From Humulus lupulus (lineage: Eukaryota > Streptophyta > Magnoliopsida > Rosales > Cannabaceae): 64,000 nucleotides of DNA. Location of the stretch: NCBI RefSeq assembly GCF_963169125.1, contig NC_084798.1, forward strand, positions 105,727,970 through 105,791,969, read 5' to 3'. The position numbers and the translations under genes were made by a program. Position 1 is the first letter of the stretch. Each line of letters starts with the position of its first letter. Shown one piece after another: positions 43,795 through 54,810 of the stretch. Under the pieces are notes generated by a model. The model was not told the DNA's origin. It made no database searches and saw nothing but the letters and a program-made list of their open reading frames with translations.

Positions 43795-44718
43795 TAGGGG
43801 TTGCCAAGTTTGAGTGAGGCTGAACACCCAAGGGGCAACTACTCTCCAGCACCACTGATTAACATAGAAGTCTCTGTAAACCCGTGTAACTTTGATTACA
43901 CTCTTGGATAAGTAGTGATTCCCTAGGTAACTTGATAATTACCCTTGTGAGGGATTTACTCTTGGATAAGTAGCGATTCCCTAGCTAACACGATAGTTAC
44001 CCTTGATGGGGATATTTATTGGCTAGATCTTAGTGTTGAGACTCGGTTCTCTCTTACATATTAGCATTTATGCTGGACGGCGTGTTATGCCCGAATTGTT
44101 GGAAGTTGTCGAGCATTGGTCTCAAATTATATTGTGATATATTATATCTGCTTGCTCTGGGATTTTCTGAGTGCATAGATTTAATTGTTTATATGAAATA
44201 GTAGTGATATATTATATCTGCTTGCTCTGGGATTTTATGAGTGCATGGATGTATCTGTTTATAGGAAATAGTTTGCCATTGGTTATCAGGCATGACCATA
44301 AGTTTGCCAGGACGCTTTTGCATTCTTGAAATTGATTGTGTAGGGTCTGGATGGAACCCTAACCCTAATTCTCTGCATGCTTTTGTTTTAAAGTTGAACT
44401 TACTAAGCGTTTTCGCTTACCTAGTTATTTCCTGTTGTAGGTATTAACAAGGGCAAGGCAGAGCAGTGAGTGCTGGAGTCTACCTTGCGAATGTACATGT
44501 GGACCAACCTTTTGGGAAGCTGTTTTATCATTGGAAATGCTGTGCTATTTTCATAAACTAGGCTCACTCTACTCTTTATAAAATATGTTTGTATTAAATG
44601 TTAAGTATGACCATACGACTTTTAAAAAGTTTTTTTTATACGGGTTTTTGAGACATTTGGTTAAATGAAAACATTTATATTTTCGCATTATCGAGTCTTA
44701 AAAATCTGGGTCGTTACA
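43795..44718 (+). repeat. Second copy of the large LTR's 3' portion and its true end
   Basis: Repeats 41055-41875 and then runs on 103 bases beyond the duplication point to the terminus GGGTCGTTACA at 44718. Confirms that 41055-41875 stopped short because of the duplication breakpoint. Confidence 0.9.
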
Positions 44719-45523
44719 CTATTCCTCTTAAGATAAATCTGTCCCTAGTTCCAGATCCTCATAACTCAACACGTGAGTCCTATCTCATACATACTTCCTA
44801 GCATGGAATATGAAATACATTGTGTATAGCCGACAGTGTCGAAGGTAAGGCCATCCTATAGGCTATCTGACCGATCCTTTCCAGGATCTCAAATGGTCCT
44901 ACCAATCTGGGGCTCTACTTGCCATTTTTCCAAAATCTCTTCAACCCTTGTCCTGGTGAAACTCTAAGGAAGACATAGTCTCCCACTTGGAACTCCACGT
45001 TCCTGCGTTTTAGATTAGCATAACTTTTCTGTCTACTCTGAGAAGCGAGCTTCCGATCTCTAATCTTTTCAATTGCCTTGGTGGTTCTCTAAACCTCATC
45101 ATGACTTAAATATTTCCTCTAACCCCTCTCATCCCATAATATGCCACTCTAATATTCAACTGGTAGCTGTCGTTATAGGAAAATATTCATTACAGGACCC
45201 TTCAAACTCCAATATACATGCTCTCAGTATGTTCTCCAATATCTGGATAATCCTCTCCTATTTACCATTAGTCTAAGGATGGTAAGCTGTACTGAACTTC
45301 AGCTATGTACTCATCATCTTCTATAGATTTTCCCAAAACATGGAAGTAAAGATAGGGTCCCTATTCGATAGGATAGATATCGAAGTCCCATAAAGGCCTA
45401 CTATCTGTCTCACTCAAGATCTGCATACTGGTCATGTATTGTTCATCCTCACTGATAAAAAAGTTAGCTGACTTTGTATAGCGTTACATAAGGACCTAGA
45501 CTGAATTATGCTGGCCCACTATG
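44719..45523 (-). pseudogene. Array unit D, right part: integrase fragment
   Basis: Resumes the integrase of unit D after the large solo LTR. Reading on the minus strand it spans the C-terminal (GPFEILE-type), VGDYVFL-type, EMLY/SYQ-type and DGKSERI-type regions, heavily mutated with small deletions (for instance near 45140-45180). The upstream end is fused to the LTR sequence of unit E at 45523/45524 by the same CCCACTATG string as in the other units. Confidence 0.82.
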
Positions 45524-46063
45524 AGAGGTTACTTCGAGTTCAAGTAACCTTAAGCAAATCCCAAGGCTCGAGGTACCCAAAAATGTCACCGAGGGAAAAA
45601 TGGTCAAAATCCCCAGAATTCCCTCCTAATCACACTAACTCCAAATATATCCTTGAATATTTATTCCCATTATCCAATTCCCCAATAATGTACTAAACAC
45701 CCCTTAACTCCCCTGAGTCGAGTATTGGTCCTGTTTTGACTTCCCGTTAACTTGCTCCCTAGGATCGCCTCATGCCGAGTAACCCAAATATATCCACATA
45801 CCGATGTGGTCCCACACATATATCACATATATGCACATATACTCCAAATATACCTGTAACAGGCCAAATTAAAAAAATTGCCCTTTTAATCAGAAAGGAG
45901 CCTACATGTATATTTAATACACCTAAACATGCATATCTAGTCATATTATAATATAACTCACATAATCATAGAATGATACACATATATATCACATAAACAC
46001 ATAATTCTCCATCATGGCCCCCTAATCAAGGCCTTAAGCCTTATTAGGTAATTTGGGAAGTTA
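45524..46063 (-). mobile_element. Array unit E: LTR start only
   Basis: Minus-strand LTR start sequence like that of units B and D, running to TAACTTCCC at 46063, two or three bases short of the TGTAACTTCCC terminus. Beyond it the sequence changes to unrelated DNA, so the array ends here. Confidence 0.85.
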
Positions 46064-46289
46064 GATAAGCACTATTTTAAACACATGTATTAACAATCCT
46101 TGATTAGTAAGGTGTTAAAAATAGAATGTTATAACTATTATTACAACACAAAAGTATATGAACAGTTAGTAAAAATGGAAAATACTTAGCGGGAACAATT
46201 AGAATAGACTGAGAATCCTCATTCCTGAGCCAAGCGAGCGGCTCCAAGATCTGAGATAGACAAGACGCCCTCGGTTCCGATGACTAAGA

Positions 46290-47515
46290 AATACTATTAC
46301 TCCAGGTTTCGATGTTCTCCAGGAACCGAGCAAGGCTATTGCTCTAGGTTCCGAGGACCTCTAGGAACCAAGCAAGATGAATGCTCTCGGTTATGAGGTT
46401 CTCCAGGAACCAAGGAAGGCCATTGCAACAGGTTTTGAGAACCTCTAGGAAATGAGCATGATGAATGCTCCATGTTCCGAGGTTCTCCATGAACCAAGCA
46501 AGACTAATGCTACAGGTTCCGAGGACCTCTAGGAATCGATCAAGATGGATGCTCTAGGTTCCAAGGTTCTCTAGGAACCAAGTAGGACTACTGCTCCAGA
46601 TTTGGAGGACCTCTAGGAACAAAGCAAGGCTAATGCTCTAGGTTCCAAAGATCTCTAAGAACCAAGCAAGACGAGTGCTCACTGTTTTGAGGACCTCTAG
46701 GAACCGAGCAAGATGAATTCGCCAAATTCTGAGGTCCTCTAGGAATCAAGCAAGTCTATTGCTCCAGGTTATGAGGACCTCTAGAAGCCGAGCAAGATGA
46801 ATGCTCTAGGTTTTGACGTTCTCCAGGAATCAAGCAAGACTACTGCTCTAGGTTCCGAGGACCTCTAGAAAGTGAGCATGACTATTGCTTTAGGTTCAGA
46901 GGACCTCTAGGAACCGAGCAAGATGAATGCTCTTGATTCTGAGGTTCTCAAGGAAACAAGCAAAAGTACTACTCCAGATTCTGAGGACCTCTAGAAATTG
47001 AGCAATACTATAGCTCCAGGTTCAGAGTACCTCTAGGAACCGAGAAAGATGAATGCTCTAGGTTCCGAGGTTCTCCAGGAACCAAGCAAGACTACTGTTC
47101 TAGGTTCCGAGGACCTCTAAGAACCTAGAAAGACTATTGGTCTAGGTTTTTGAGGACCAAGTAGGACTACTGCTCCATGTTCTTAGGACCTCTAAGAACC
47201 GAGCAAGACTACTGCTCCAGCTTTCGAGGACCTCTAGGAACCGAGCAAGGCTACTGCTCCCGGTTCGAGGTTCTCCAGGAACTGAGCAAGACTATTGCTC
47301 TAGGTTCTGAGGACCTCTAGGAACCGAGGAAGATGAATGCTTTAGGTTTCGAGGTTCTCCATGAACCAAGCAAGTCGATTGCTCCAGGTTCCGAGGAACT
47401 CTATGAACCGAGCAAGAAGAATGCTCCAGGTTCTGAGGCTCTCCAGGATCCAAGCATGGCTATTGCTCCAGGTTAAGAGGACCTCTAGGAACCAAGCAAG
47501 ATGAATGTTCTCGGT
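46290..47515 (-). repeat. 41-bp minisatellite with 82-bp alternation, about 30 copies
   Basis: Units contain AGGTTCCGAGGACCTCTAGG and AACCGAGCAAGATGAATGCT. Two variants alternate: one with GGACCTCTAGGAAC, one with GGTTCTCCAGGAAC; one ends GACTATTGCTC, the other GATGAATGCTC. Copies are diverged by many single changes and some are shortened (near 47150). No spacers occur. Confidence 0.9.
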
Positions 47516-47816
47516 TAACTCCTCCCTTCATACAATCCCAAGCGACCCTAGACATGCTATTGCTCTTGGGAGTGACTATTTTCTTTGAGCAGGTTCTAGT
47601 ACTTGAGCACACCTTTGGGAATGGGTTCCCATATTTGACCTACCTCAGACGTGCATATTTGACGTTATCGCCAATGTGGGGGAGCTGATGAGCCAATCTG
47701 CCAACTACTACAGCAATATGTCTGAGATATCGCTGAACAGAGATGGTTTGGGAAAGCTAGTCGCTGGGGTGAATTTCAGTGACACCAATGTCTCTTTCCT
47801 TGTTTTCAGATCTCAA

Positions 47817-47832
47817 TGAAAGCACCAAAATG
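47817..47832 (-). promoter_or_regulatory. Conserved primer-site-like string
   Basis: TTTGGTGCTTTCATTG on the minus strand at the LTR border, matching 15 of 16 bases at 17558-17573. Confidence 0.55.
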
Positions 47833-48333
47833 TTGGTTCATTTTTTCGTTAACTCATCCAACACCCAAAAATTAATATTGAGACTATTTGTGAGAGCCAA
47901 ATAAAGTATAAGGGATGCCTCTACTTCCCAGAAATATTGGATAGAGAGAGTTTTACAGTGGTTCAGCCCCGAAAAGATGGCCTACATCCACGTAGTCACT
48001 ATTATCCATCTTTCCAGCCATGGGTTACATTTGTATTTAGCTTTTAGCTATTTGGCTCCATTGAATATGGAAAGCTCTCTCTGTAAAATGTTGCCGCCCC
48101 TCCCTCCCCCTTTTTTGGTCCCTACTCTTATTTATATTGAGGAGTCGGGGTAACATTTAACTGGACTTAAGTTATGGGGCTTGTGCCAATAATTAGACAA
48201 AGTAACAAGTGACTAGGCCGTAGGCATGATCTTGGTCCATGGGTAGTGACACTCAAAAAATGGGTATAAAAAATATCTATATATGTATGATCTTGGCTGG
48301 TATTAATAAATTTTTTCATATTTAATACCAACA
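47833..48333. mobile_element. LTR fragments: Tat-like LTR (left) and copia LTR end (right)
   Basis: The left end TGTTGGTTCATTTTTTCG at 47833 is the 3' end of a Tat-like LTR on the minus strand; a TATAAATAAGAG box on that strand near 48128-48140 supports this. The right end, ATACCAACA at 48333, precedes a degenerate copia PBS. The two ends also form an inverted pair (TGTTGGT...ACCAACA), so a single 501-base LTR is an alternative. I prefer two fused LTR pieces because primer-like sites flank both sides in opposite directions. Confidence 0.5.
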
Positions 48334-48347
48334 ATTAGTACTAGAGC
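48334..48347 (+). promoter_or_regulatory. Degenerate primer-binding site of the copia element
   Basis: ATTAGTACTAGAGC, compared with ATTGGTATCAGAGC (initiator tRNA-Met site) usual in plant copia; three changes. Confidence 0.55.
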
Positions 48348-50378
48348 AATCTAGATATATATATTAAATGTTTTGTGAGTTTCTTGCATTTGTTATATGT
48401 ATGTTCATATTTATATTGAATGGATGGATATTTTTTTGTTGAATGTATGGTTGAATGATGGATCGTTAATTATATGGTGCTATTGGGTTAGGATTTTGAA
48501 TTTCTACATCTTGTGTAAGTCATAAAGGGCATAGGATTTTTTGTAATTTTATTTTAAAATATGACATTTGAAAATCTGTACACAAGGAAAAAATGAAAAG
48601 GGACCCAAGCCATGCACCATGGAGGCACACGGCCTGAGCCCCGCGACTGGCCCACATGTGCACGCACAAAGACCCAGGCGAGCCCCTGCTCCCGCGTGCA
48701 TCGCCCAGATCGAGCCCTATCTCCATGCGCATTACCTAGGCCCCGCGGACCTGCCTCCAGTCTCTACTAGGCTGAGCCTTTGTGCACCTACACCCCTATG
48801 CGCCTGCTAGCATCCCGCACCCCTGCACTGTGCGATTTCCCAGCCACCAACTCGAGCCCTTGGCTCACCATGCCGCCGACCCTAACCCCAGGGCACCACT
48901 CTTAGTGCCCAAACTAAAGATCCAATTTTTGTGTGAATAAATCTTTTATTTAATTAATTTTTTAAATAGTTTGACTTTAGTAAATTAATTATCTTAATTT
49001 ATTATTATTAGAAAAATAAAATATATTTTAGTTGATTAAGATTTAATCTCAAGTATAAATAATTATTTGAATATGATTCTATAATTATTTAAATTCACCT
49101 AAATTAAAAAGATGACAAAATGGTTATTTAATTAAAAGTTAGTTTTAATTGAATAAATTAGTAAGAAAGTTAGTTTCTAATTAGTTAGTTGGGCGTAACA
49201 AATCCCATAGAATTTTAAAGATAACGTAAAAGAGAGGAGGAACATTCTTGGAGTCTTGCAAACTACTTAAGGCCTTTATTTTTTATAATTTTATTTATAT
49301 CTTTCAAAGGGTTGTAAATTTATAAATACCCAATAGTATCCGGTTCATCATTTTTTATTTATTTATTTATTTAAATAAATATTAATTAATGTTTGATTGA
49401 TAAAATGACCATGCATTAGTCAATTATATGTCATTCATGAAACCGTACATAGTTTTCATTAATCATGCATCTTTTAGAAGCATGATTATTTGGGATTGTC
49501 CTAATTGTTTATGTGATTTTTTTTTGGTAAAATCAATTGCATGTAAACTACTAAGTATTAAATTAGTTAAAACTTGGTAAATCCCACCATAATAAAGACA
49601 ATAGTTTGTATAGGCCTTTAAGATAAATAACTTCATTTAAAAAATATTTTAGTAAAGTTAGATGAATGTAATGGGTAATTATTTATATCACAATAATTGT
49701 ACAAACATGCTCTTTTATAATTAAATGAATTTTGTAATTAATTACATTCATAGAGTTATTAATAAACTAATGATTAATTTTGAATTAATTGATTAGTTTA
49801 ATAAAAGACATTATTTCTAAAATAGTAAGCGAGAGAAGGTGAACATCTCAATGTGACTTATGGTCTCCATTATTAGTACAACACCATGAGATATGAATAA
49901 GGCCTCTAGGCGGCTTTGTTTCCGTCCCCCTAAGGAAGGTTTCTAGACATATTAAAACCAACGTTGGCTTTTTACGAAGATAGGGAGGAGTGATGTATTT
50001 TAGGCTTGACCGACCCTAAGGCGGCACTCTCTAAGTTCAGTAATGAATTCTGAAACAATGGGTTGCACTTACAAAGATGCAATTAAGCTTTTTCAGTGGA
50101 TAATTACATCTTGACAAAACCAACAGTACTTTATTTTTAAAAGATAAAATAAATAGTTATTTTAAGTTTTAAATAATAAAGATAAGACTGTCTTATAAGC
50201 TATCAGAATTTAACTTGACTGACCCTAAGGCGACACTTTATTTGTTGGGTAGTTTTATCGTGGATTAGTTAATGTTAGTTTATGTGTTTTAATTGATTGC
50301 CTTCATGCCTCATATTTACTTTCCAAATTATTGATATTTGTCAAATAGTAATATTATTGTATTTTATTTCATTTAGTA
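48348..50378 (+). other. Long leader of the copia element
   Basis: Two kilobases without a coding frame between PBS and gag. 48600-48900 is GC-rich and gives proline-rich artificial frames. Two similar phrases, GACCGACCCTAAGGCGGCAC near 50010 and GACTGACCCTAAGGCGACAC near 50218, are a decayed direct repeat. The rest is AT-rich. Confidence 0.55.
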
Positions 50379-50878
50379 ATGTCAAACAGTGGCAATCTAA
50401 TAACTGCTTTACTTTCACTTGAAAAACTTAATGGTGATAATTTTATGAGATGGAAATCGAATCTAAATCTGATGTTAATCTATGAGATGTCATAACCGAG
50501 GAATTTCCTAAAGAGCTCGTTGTCAATGTCCCGAAGAATATTCGGGACAAATATGATGCCTGGATTCAATCCGACAATAATGGTAAGTGTTAGATGCTTG
50601 TGAGCATGAATGATGTTCTAAGAACAAAGCATGAAATCATGGAAACTGCTTTTGAGATAATGGAATCTCTACAGGCCATGTTTGGGCAACAATCTGATCA
50701 AAGTAGACATGAAGCTACTAGAACCTACATGACTATTAAGATGAAGAAAGGTGTTTTTGTGCATGAACATGTATTGAGCATAATTCATTTGATGCATAAA
50801 GCAGAAATACATGGGGCCATCATTGATGAGCTTACACAAGTAAGCATCATACTTGAATCACTCACTCCTGCTTTCTCT
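50379..50878 (+). pseudogene. Copia Gag, N-terminal two thirds
   Basis: Starts MSNSGNLITALLSLEKLNGD at 50379, the typical opening of plant copia gag (LNGDNFMRWKSNL). TAA at 50493-50495 follows a shift; the next frame reads TEEFPKELVVNVP...KYDAWI. A TAG at 50591-50593 stands where Tyr is expected, then MLVSMNDVLRTKHEIMETAFEIMESLQAMFG and the DELTQVSIILESLTPAF stretch complete the UBN2/gag-polypeptide domain. It is cut off at about 50878 by gypsy sequence. The zinc knuckle and pol are absent. Confidence 0.88.
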
Positions 50879-51411
50879 GTAATGCTTCGGAAGGTTGATG
50901 AAATTGGGAGGTTGTTTTGGATATTGTTATCATGCTTGATGTGTGGAGTCATTGATTGCAGGCATATCACAGTAATGCTTCGGCGGTCAATCAGACTCCG
51001 CGGTAATAGGGCAAAAGATGACAACCAGGGTCAGGACCCTCCACCTGCCCCACCGAATTGGCAACAGTCATTTGCCGAGATGGAAATTGGACTTCACTGA
51101 AATGAAGAAGGGCTTCAATAGTTGAAACAGCAGGCCCCTCCTCAGGGCAGTGGGTTATAGGTTCCACAGGCTATGGCACTAGTGCCAGCCCAGCCTGTAG
51201 GGGACAATAGATGGGAACCTTTGTATGAGAAGTTCAGGAAACAACATCCTCCCACCTTCGAGGGTGGCCTAGACCCACTGCAAGCAGAGTAGTGGATGAA
51301 CATGATCTCCTCCATCTTGGATTTCATGAGAGTGGAAGGAAGTGAGAGACTAGCTTGCGCCAGCTACATGTTAAGAGAAGATGCCCACATTTGGTGGGAT
51401 GTGGTGTCTCA
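50879..51411 (+). pseudogene. Captured Tekay gag fragment fused to copia gag
   Basis: 50893-51411 is nearly identical to 61743-62262 (about eight differences in 519 bases). It includes the leader end, the gag start MLRRSIRLRGNRAKDD, NRWEPLYEKFRKQHPPTFEG and ILDFMRVEGSERLACASYML. Stops interrupt it (for example TGA near 51098, TAG near 51120 and 51290). An open frame of 168 codons (50594-51100) spans the copia-gypsy border and would encode a chimeric protein, but it is an accident of fusion. Ends at GTGTCTCA, then AT-rich DNA. Confidence 0.85.
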
Positions 51412-52183
51412 AATATCCATTTAACAAATGACAACCTAAAAAATACAACAACCACACATAAAAAGAACTAAAAATATAAAATAATAATAATAAAACTAAA
51501 AAAAAAAACAAAGACTAAAAAGTATTAAAAATCTATCATATCAAATTCCCCCAAACTAAACATGTACTCGCCCTTGAATAAAGAACACAAAAGACAAATA
51601 AAAACCTAAAACAATCAACACAAATTAATCAAGCCGACAACAATAATTCAAGCCTCAAGCTATGATGACTAACACACTTATATAATCTTCAAGAAAATCA
51701 ACTTATAATCAAGAATTTCAGTCAAAACATTCTTCCAATTCACTTAAGTCCAAGCAAAAATAAAAGCTCTCAAAATCATGATTAATAAATAAAATGCATT
51801 TGAATCAATTCATGCTCACCAATTTTTTTTATTACAATCAATCATTATCTCATAAGCTTGCTATACTTACTAATCTCCACTAATGTAGACAACACATGCT
51901 CAAAAATCAATAGGACTTTCAAGACTTATAATTGAACGGCTTAGGTAAAGGTAGATGAAAAAGTCATTTAGGCTCAAATATACCATAAGCATACAAGCCA
52001 ATCTTATGACAAACTTACAAACCTAAAAACAATCCCAAATTTCCCATTCTTTATTGTTTTGAGAGAGAATTCATAAACATGTTTTTTTTTTCTTTTTTTC
52101 CTATTAATCATTTCATTTTTTTTCTAATGATACTACACTCCTCCAAACATATTTCTTTATATTGTAATGTGGAGTGTAGTTCA
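51412..52183. other. AT-rich DNA, no gene seen
   Basis: A-rich at the left (51413-51560) and T-rich near 52080-52130. The phrase CCCCCAAACTAAACATG near 51555 is found in other plant repeats, but I cannot classify the stretch. Confidence 0.4.
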
Positions 52184-54424
52184 TGTAACATCCCAAAAAG
52201 GCTAATAGGATATAGTGCCTTGAGTTGCGTGCTGGGAGGGCATAATCGGATATGTGTGTGATTAATTGATTAAATGCATGACTATGTGGCATGCATAATT
52301 TATATGATAATATGAATATATTTATATGCATGTTTATGGGTATAAAATATGCATGTGGGCTCGTTTTTGTTTATAATGGCATATTTGTAATTTTGTCTTG
52401 TTGTGGGCATAAATATTATTATATGTGTTAAATGATTAACACCACATTATTATGTTGATATATTTGCAGTATATGACTCGAGGCACTCCTAGTGAGCGGA
52501 TTAGCGGAATAGTCACAGCAGGGTTTAATACCCAACTCGGGGTGAGCTTAGGGGTATTTTGGGAAGTTCAACATATATTTGGGGATTTATCGAGTAACGA
52601 GTAAGTATTTGGGGATTATTTGGGTATGTCGTGATTAATTGGGAATTTGTAGGACGACTCAAGAGTAAGCAGGAAACGGGGCAAATGACTATTTTGCCCT
52701 TAAGGGAAACAAAGGGGCTGAGTTGTCTTGAGGGGCATTTTGGTCTTTTGCATTAAAAGGTATACTCAGCCGAGATTCTAAGAAACAATCAGAACCACTA
52801 GAAGTTTCTCAAAATCTCAGCACTCTCTCTCCCTGTCACTCACGTTCTCTCTCTCTCTCACTTGTTCCTAAGGGGGTTTTGAAGCTTTGGAAGAGAAGTC
52901 TTGGGGAATTGAACTTTGGAGATTGAAGGATTGAAGCGAGAAGAGTTTTAGGTGCAACTTAGGGGCAGAGACATTTTTAAGGTAAGGTTTCAGCTGTGAA
53001 TTAATGGTATAACTTTGTTGTTAGTTTAGGTGTTTATAGCTTCTAAGTTTCAAAGGAGATTTTGATGAATTCTAGGTTATTAGAAGGATTTTCGGGTTAG
53101 AATTTTAGGAGATTATGGTGATCTAAGTAGGCTATTGTGATATAGAGGCCAAATTATGGTTCTGGTGTATGTTAGGTTAGATTTTTGATGAATTAAGTTG
53201 GGGAAAATGCAGAGCAACCAAGGGATTTCTGGGTTCACGGGGGTGCGCCGTGACCCAGTTCATGGGCAGTGCGACCCGTGTGCCTTAGAAGGCCTTAGGG
53301 GGCTTGGTGATTTATGGGCGCGTTGCGACCCTAGGAGGCAAGAAGCGGCCCACCTCCCCCCTGGAAAAAGAGGCTGGTGCCTCTGACTTGATGCGCGCCG
53401 CGACCCTTAGGGCCAGGTCGCGGCCCGCCTAGGCTGCCATATCACACGTTGATTTTTAGGCTCAGGGACTTAAACCTATGTGCTCGGGAAGAATTCTACT
53501 ACTCGGTTTAGGATAATTCGAGGTCTCGAAGGCTAGTATTTTTTTTCCAAAGCATTTAATTAGATTAGATATTTTATAGTTATCCATTGACGCTTATGAC
53601 TAGGGTTACCATCAAGGCTCAAGATTGAGGATTGTGCTCGGGACCGCCTCACATCCTCCGCTCAGGACTCAAGGTAAGAAAACTGCACCCAAGTTGTGAA
53701 TGGGACTGAGATTCCCTGTAAATGAACATATGTGTTCTGTAACCTATATATCTGCTATGTGTGATGTGAAAGTACGACCTAAGGGAGTCGGGGCTGTTGT
53801 TAAGCGTACTGAACACAGCTCGGCCTAAGCGAGCTGGGATGAACTAAATAACCAGAGGGCTCGACCTAAGGGCGCCGACACCAAAATATTATTATTAAAG
53901 ATTGAATTATATGTGTTGGATGTATATGTTTACTATTGCCTAATTTATTGCTTGTACTTTGTTGTTGGTTGAACTAGTTAATCTAAAGTCTGCTATGCTT
54001 ATTGATTAAAGTTTTCTTACTGAGCCTTGGCTCACAGGTGCTACATAGTGCAGGTAAAGACAAAGGAAAGCTGGACCAACCATGAGTTGGAGAGCTTTGG
54101 GGGCAGAGGGTACATCAGCAGCTGCTCGATCGCCACGCCCGAGGGAATTACAGGGACTAGAGCTCAAACTTGTATTTAGCCATTTAGACTGGCTACTGTA
54201 GTATTAACTTTTGAGGGTTGTATCCGCCATGTAAATATTATTTTTGGGATCCGATGTATCAAATTCTTATTTGAATGAAAATCAACAATTTTACGATCAA
54301 AATCTTTTAACCTTAACCTGCCATTTGACTTTAGAAGCACATTTATGTTCAAATGACTTGATTGGCAAGTCTTGCACTATTATAAACATATGGTGTAACG
54401 ATCTTGGTTATCCAGGGCGTTACA
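52184..54424 (+). repeat. 5' LTR of T2
   Basis: 2241 bases, TGTAACATCCC to GGGCGTTACA. CTCTCTCTC run at 52850, GC-rich CGCGGCCCGCC near 53405-53430, conserved block at 54011-54072. No matching TSD could be paired because the 3' end is disrupted. Confidence 0.9.
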
Positions 54425-54427
54425 ACT

Positions 54428-54440
54428 TGGTATCAGAGCC
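54428..54440 (+). promoter_or_regulatory. Primer-binding site of T2
   Basis: TGGTATCAGAGCC, three bases after the LTR end; initiator tRNA-Met type. Confidence 0.9.
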
Positions 54441-54810
54441 GTCTAGGCTTAAGGGTTCCTAAAGACTGGCTGGGCATGTACACTCGCTGCTAAATACAAG
54501 CTCAACTCAGGGTTCGATAACCATATATGTTATTATGTGTTTGAGTGTTTAAATTAAATATAAGTGCTTTATCTGCACGATTAATAGGGAGCATGCGATA
54601 TACTATAGGGCCTGGCCCTTGACTGCTATGTGAATATGATAAGGCATGCTTATTAGCATTGCTACTGTGTGTGAATAATTGTTAAATGCCTGTTGCACTA
54701 TGATTGTGTATAGTTGGTCAAGTTTCGGCGTGGGGCCATGGGATGAATATAAACCTGTAACCATTGCCTTACTAGCTGAGTCATTGATTGTAGAGAAACT
54801 TGGATAGTTA
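54441..54810 (+). other. Untranslated leader of T2
   Basis: No coding frame. Shares GGGAGCATGCGATA and GGGCCTGGCCCTTGACTGC with the leader of T1. Confidence 0.65.

Larger units (their letters stand above)
31123..44718 (+). mobile_element. Large solo LTR (about 4.0 kb) that hosts a nested Tekay element
   Basis: Termini are TGTAACG at 31123 and CGTTACA at 44718, a perfect seven-base inverted pair. Taking out the nested element (34194-41054) and the 2740-base duplication leaves about 3995 bases. It has no PBS, polypurine tract or coding frame. The first 740 bases are AT-rich, a CTCTCTCTCAC run follows at 31870, and long AT-rich DNA continues to 33480. The second part, 41055-41875 and its copy, holds the GTAGGTAAGAACAAGGG block seen in weaker form in other LTRs here. 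Chromovirus-like termini suggest a Ty3/gypsy family with very long LTRs. Confidence 0.75.
46064..47832 (-). mobile_element. Leader region of a Tat-like element with minisatellite
   Basis: Non-coding. Its right end, read on the minus strand, begins with TTTGGTGCTTTCATTGAG directly after the LTR end at 47833, as in the Tat element at 17573. So this is the 5' internal region of a minus-strand element. 46290-47515 is tandem repeat; no gag frame follows, and the fragment stops at 46064 against array unit E. Confidence 0.65.

Noticed and set aside
46290..47515. CRISPR-like array
   Set aside because: Units follow without spacers, are diverged, and the genome is a plant. It is a minisatellite.
47833..48333. 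A single 501-base copia LTR with perfect inverted ends
   Set aside because: Not fully excluded, but the left border matches the Tat primer site and the TATA box reads on the minus strand, which fits two fused LTR pieces better.
48568..48810. Proline-rich small protein in GC-rich DNA
   Set aside because: No domain, lies in the leader of a copia element, composition alone keeps the frame open.
50594..51100. A 168-codon gene
   Set aside because: Its first part is copia gag and its second part the leader and gag start of a Tekay element; the frame is open by accident across the fusion.
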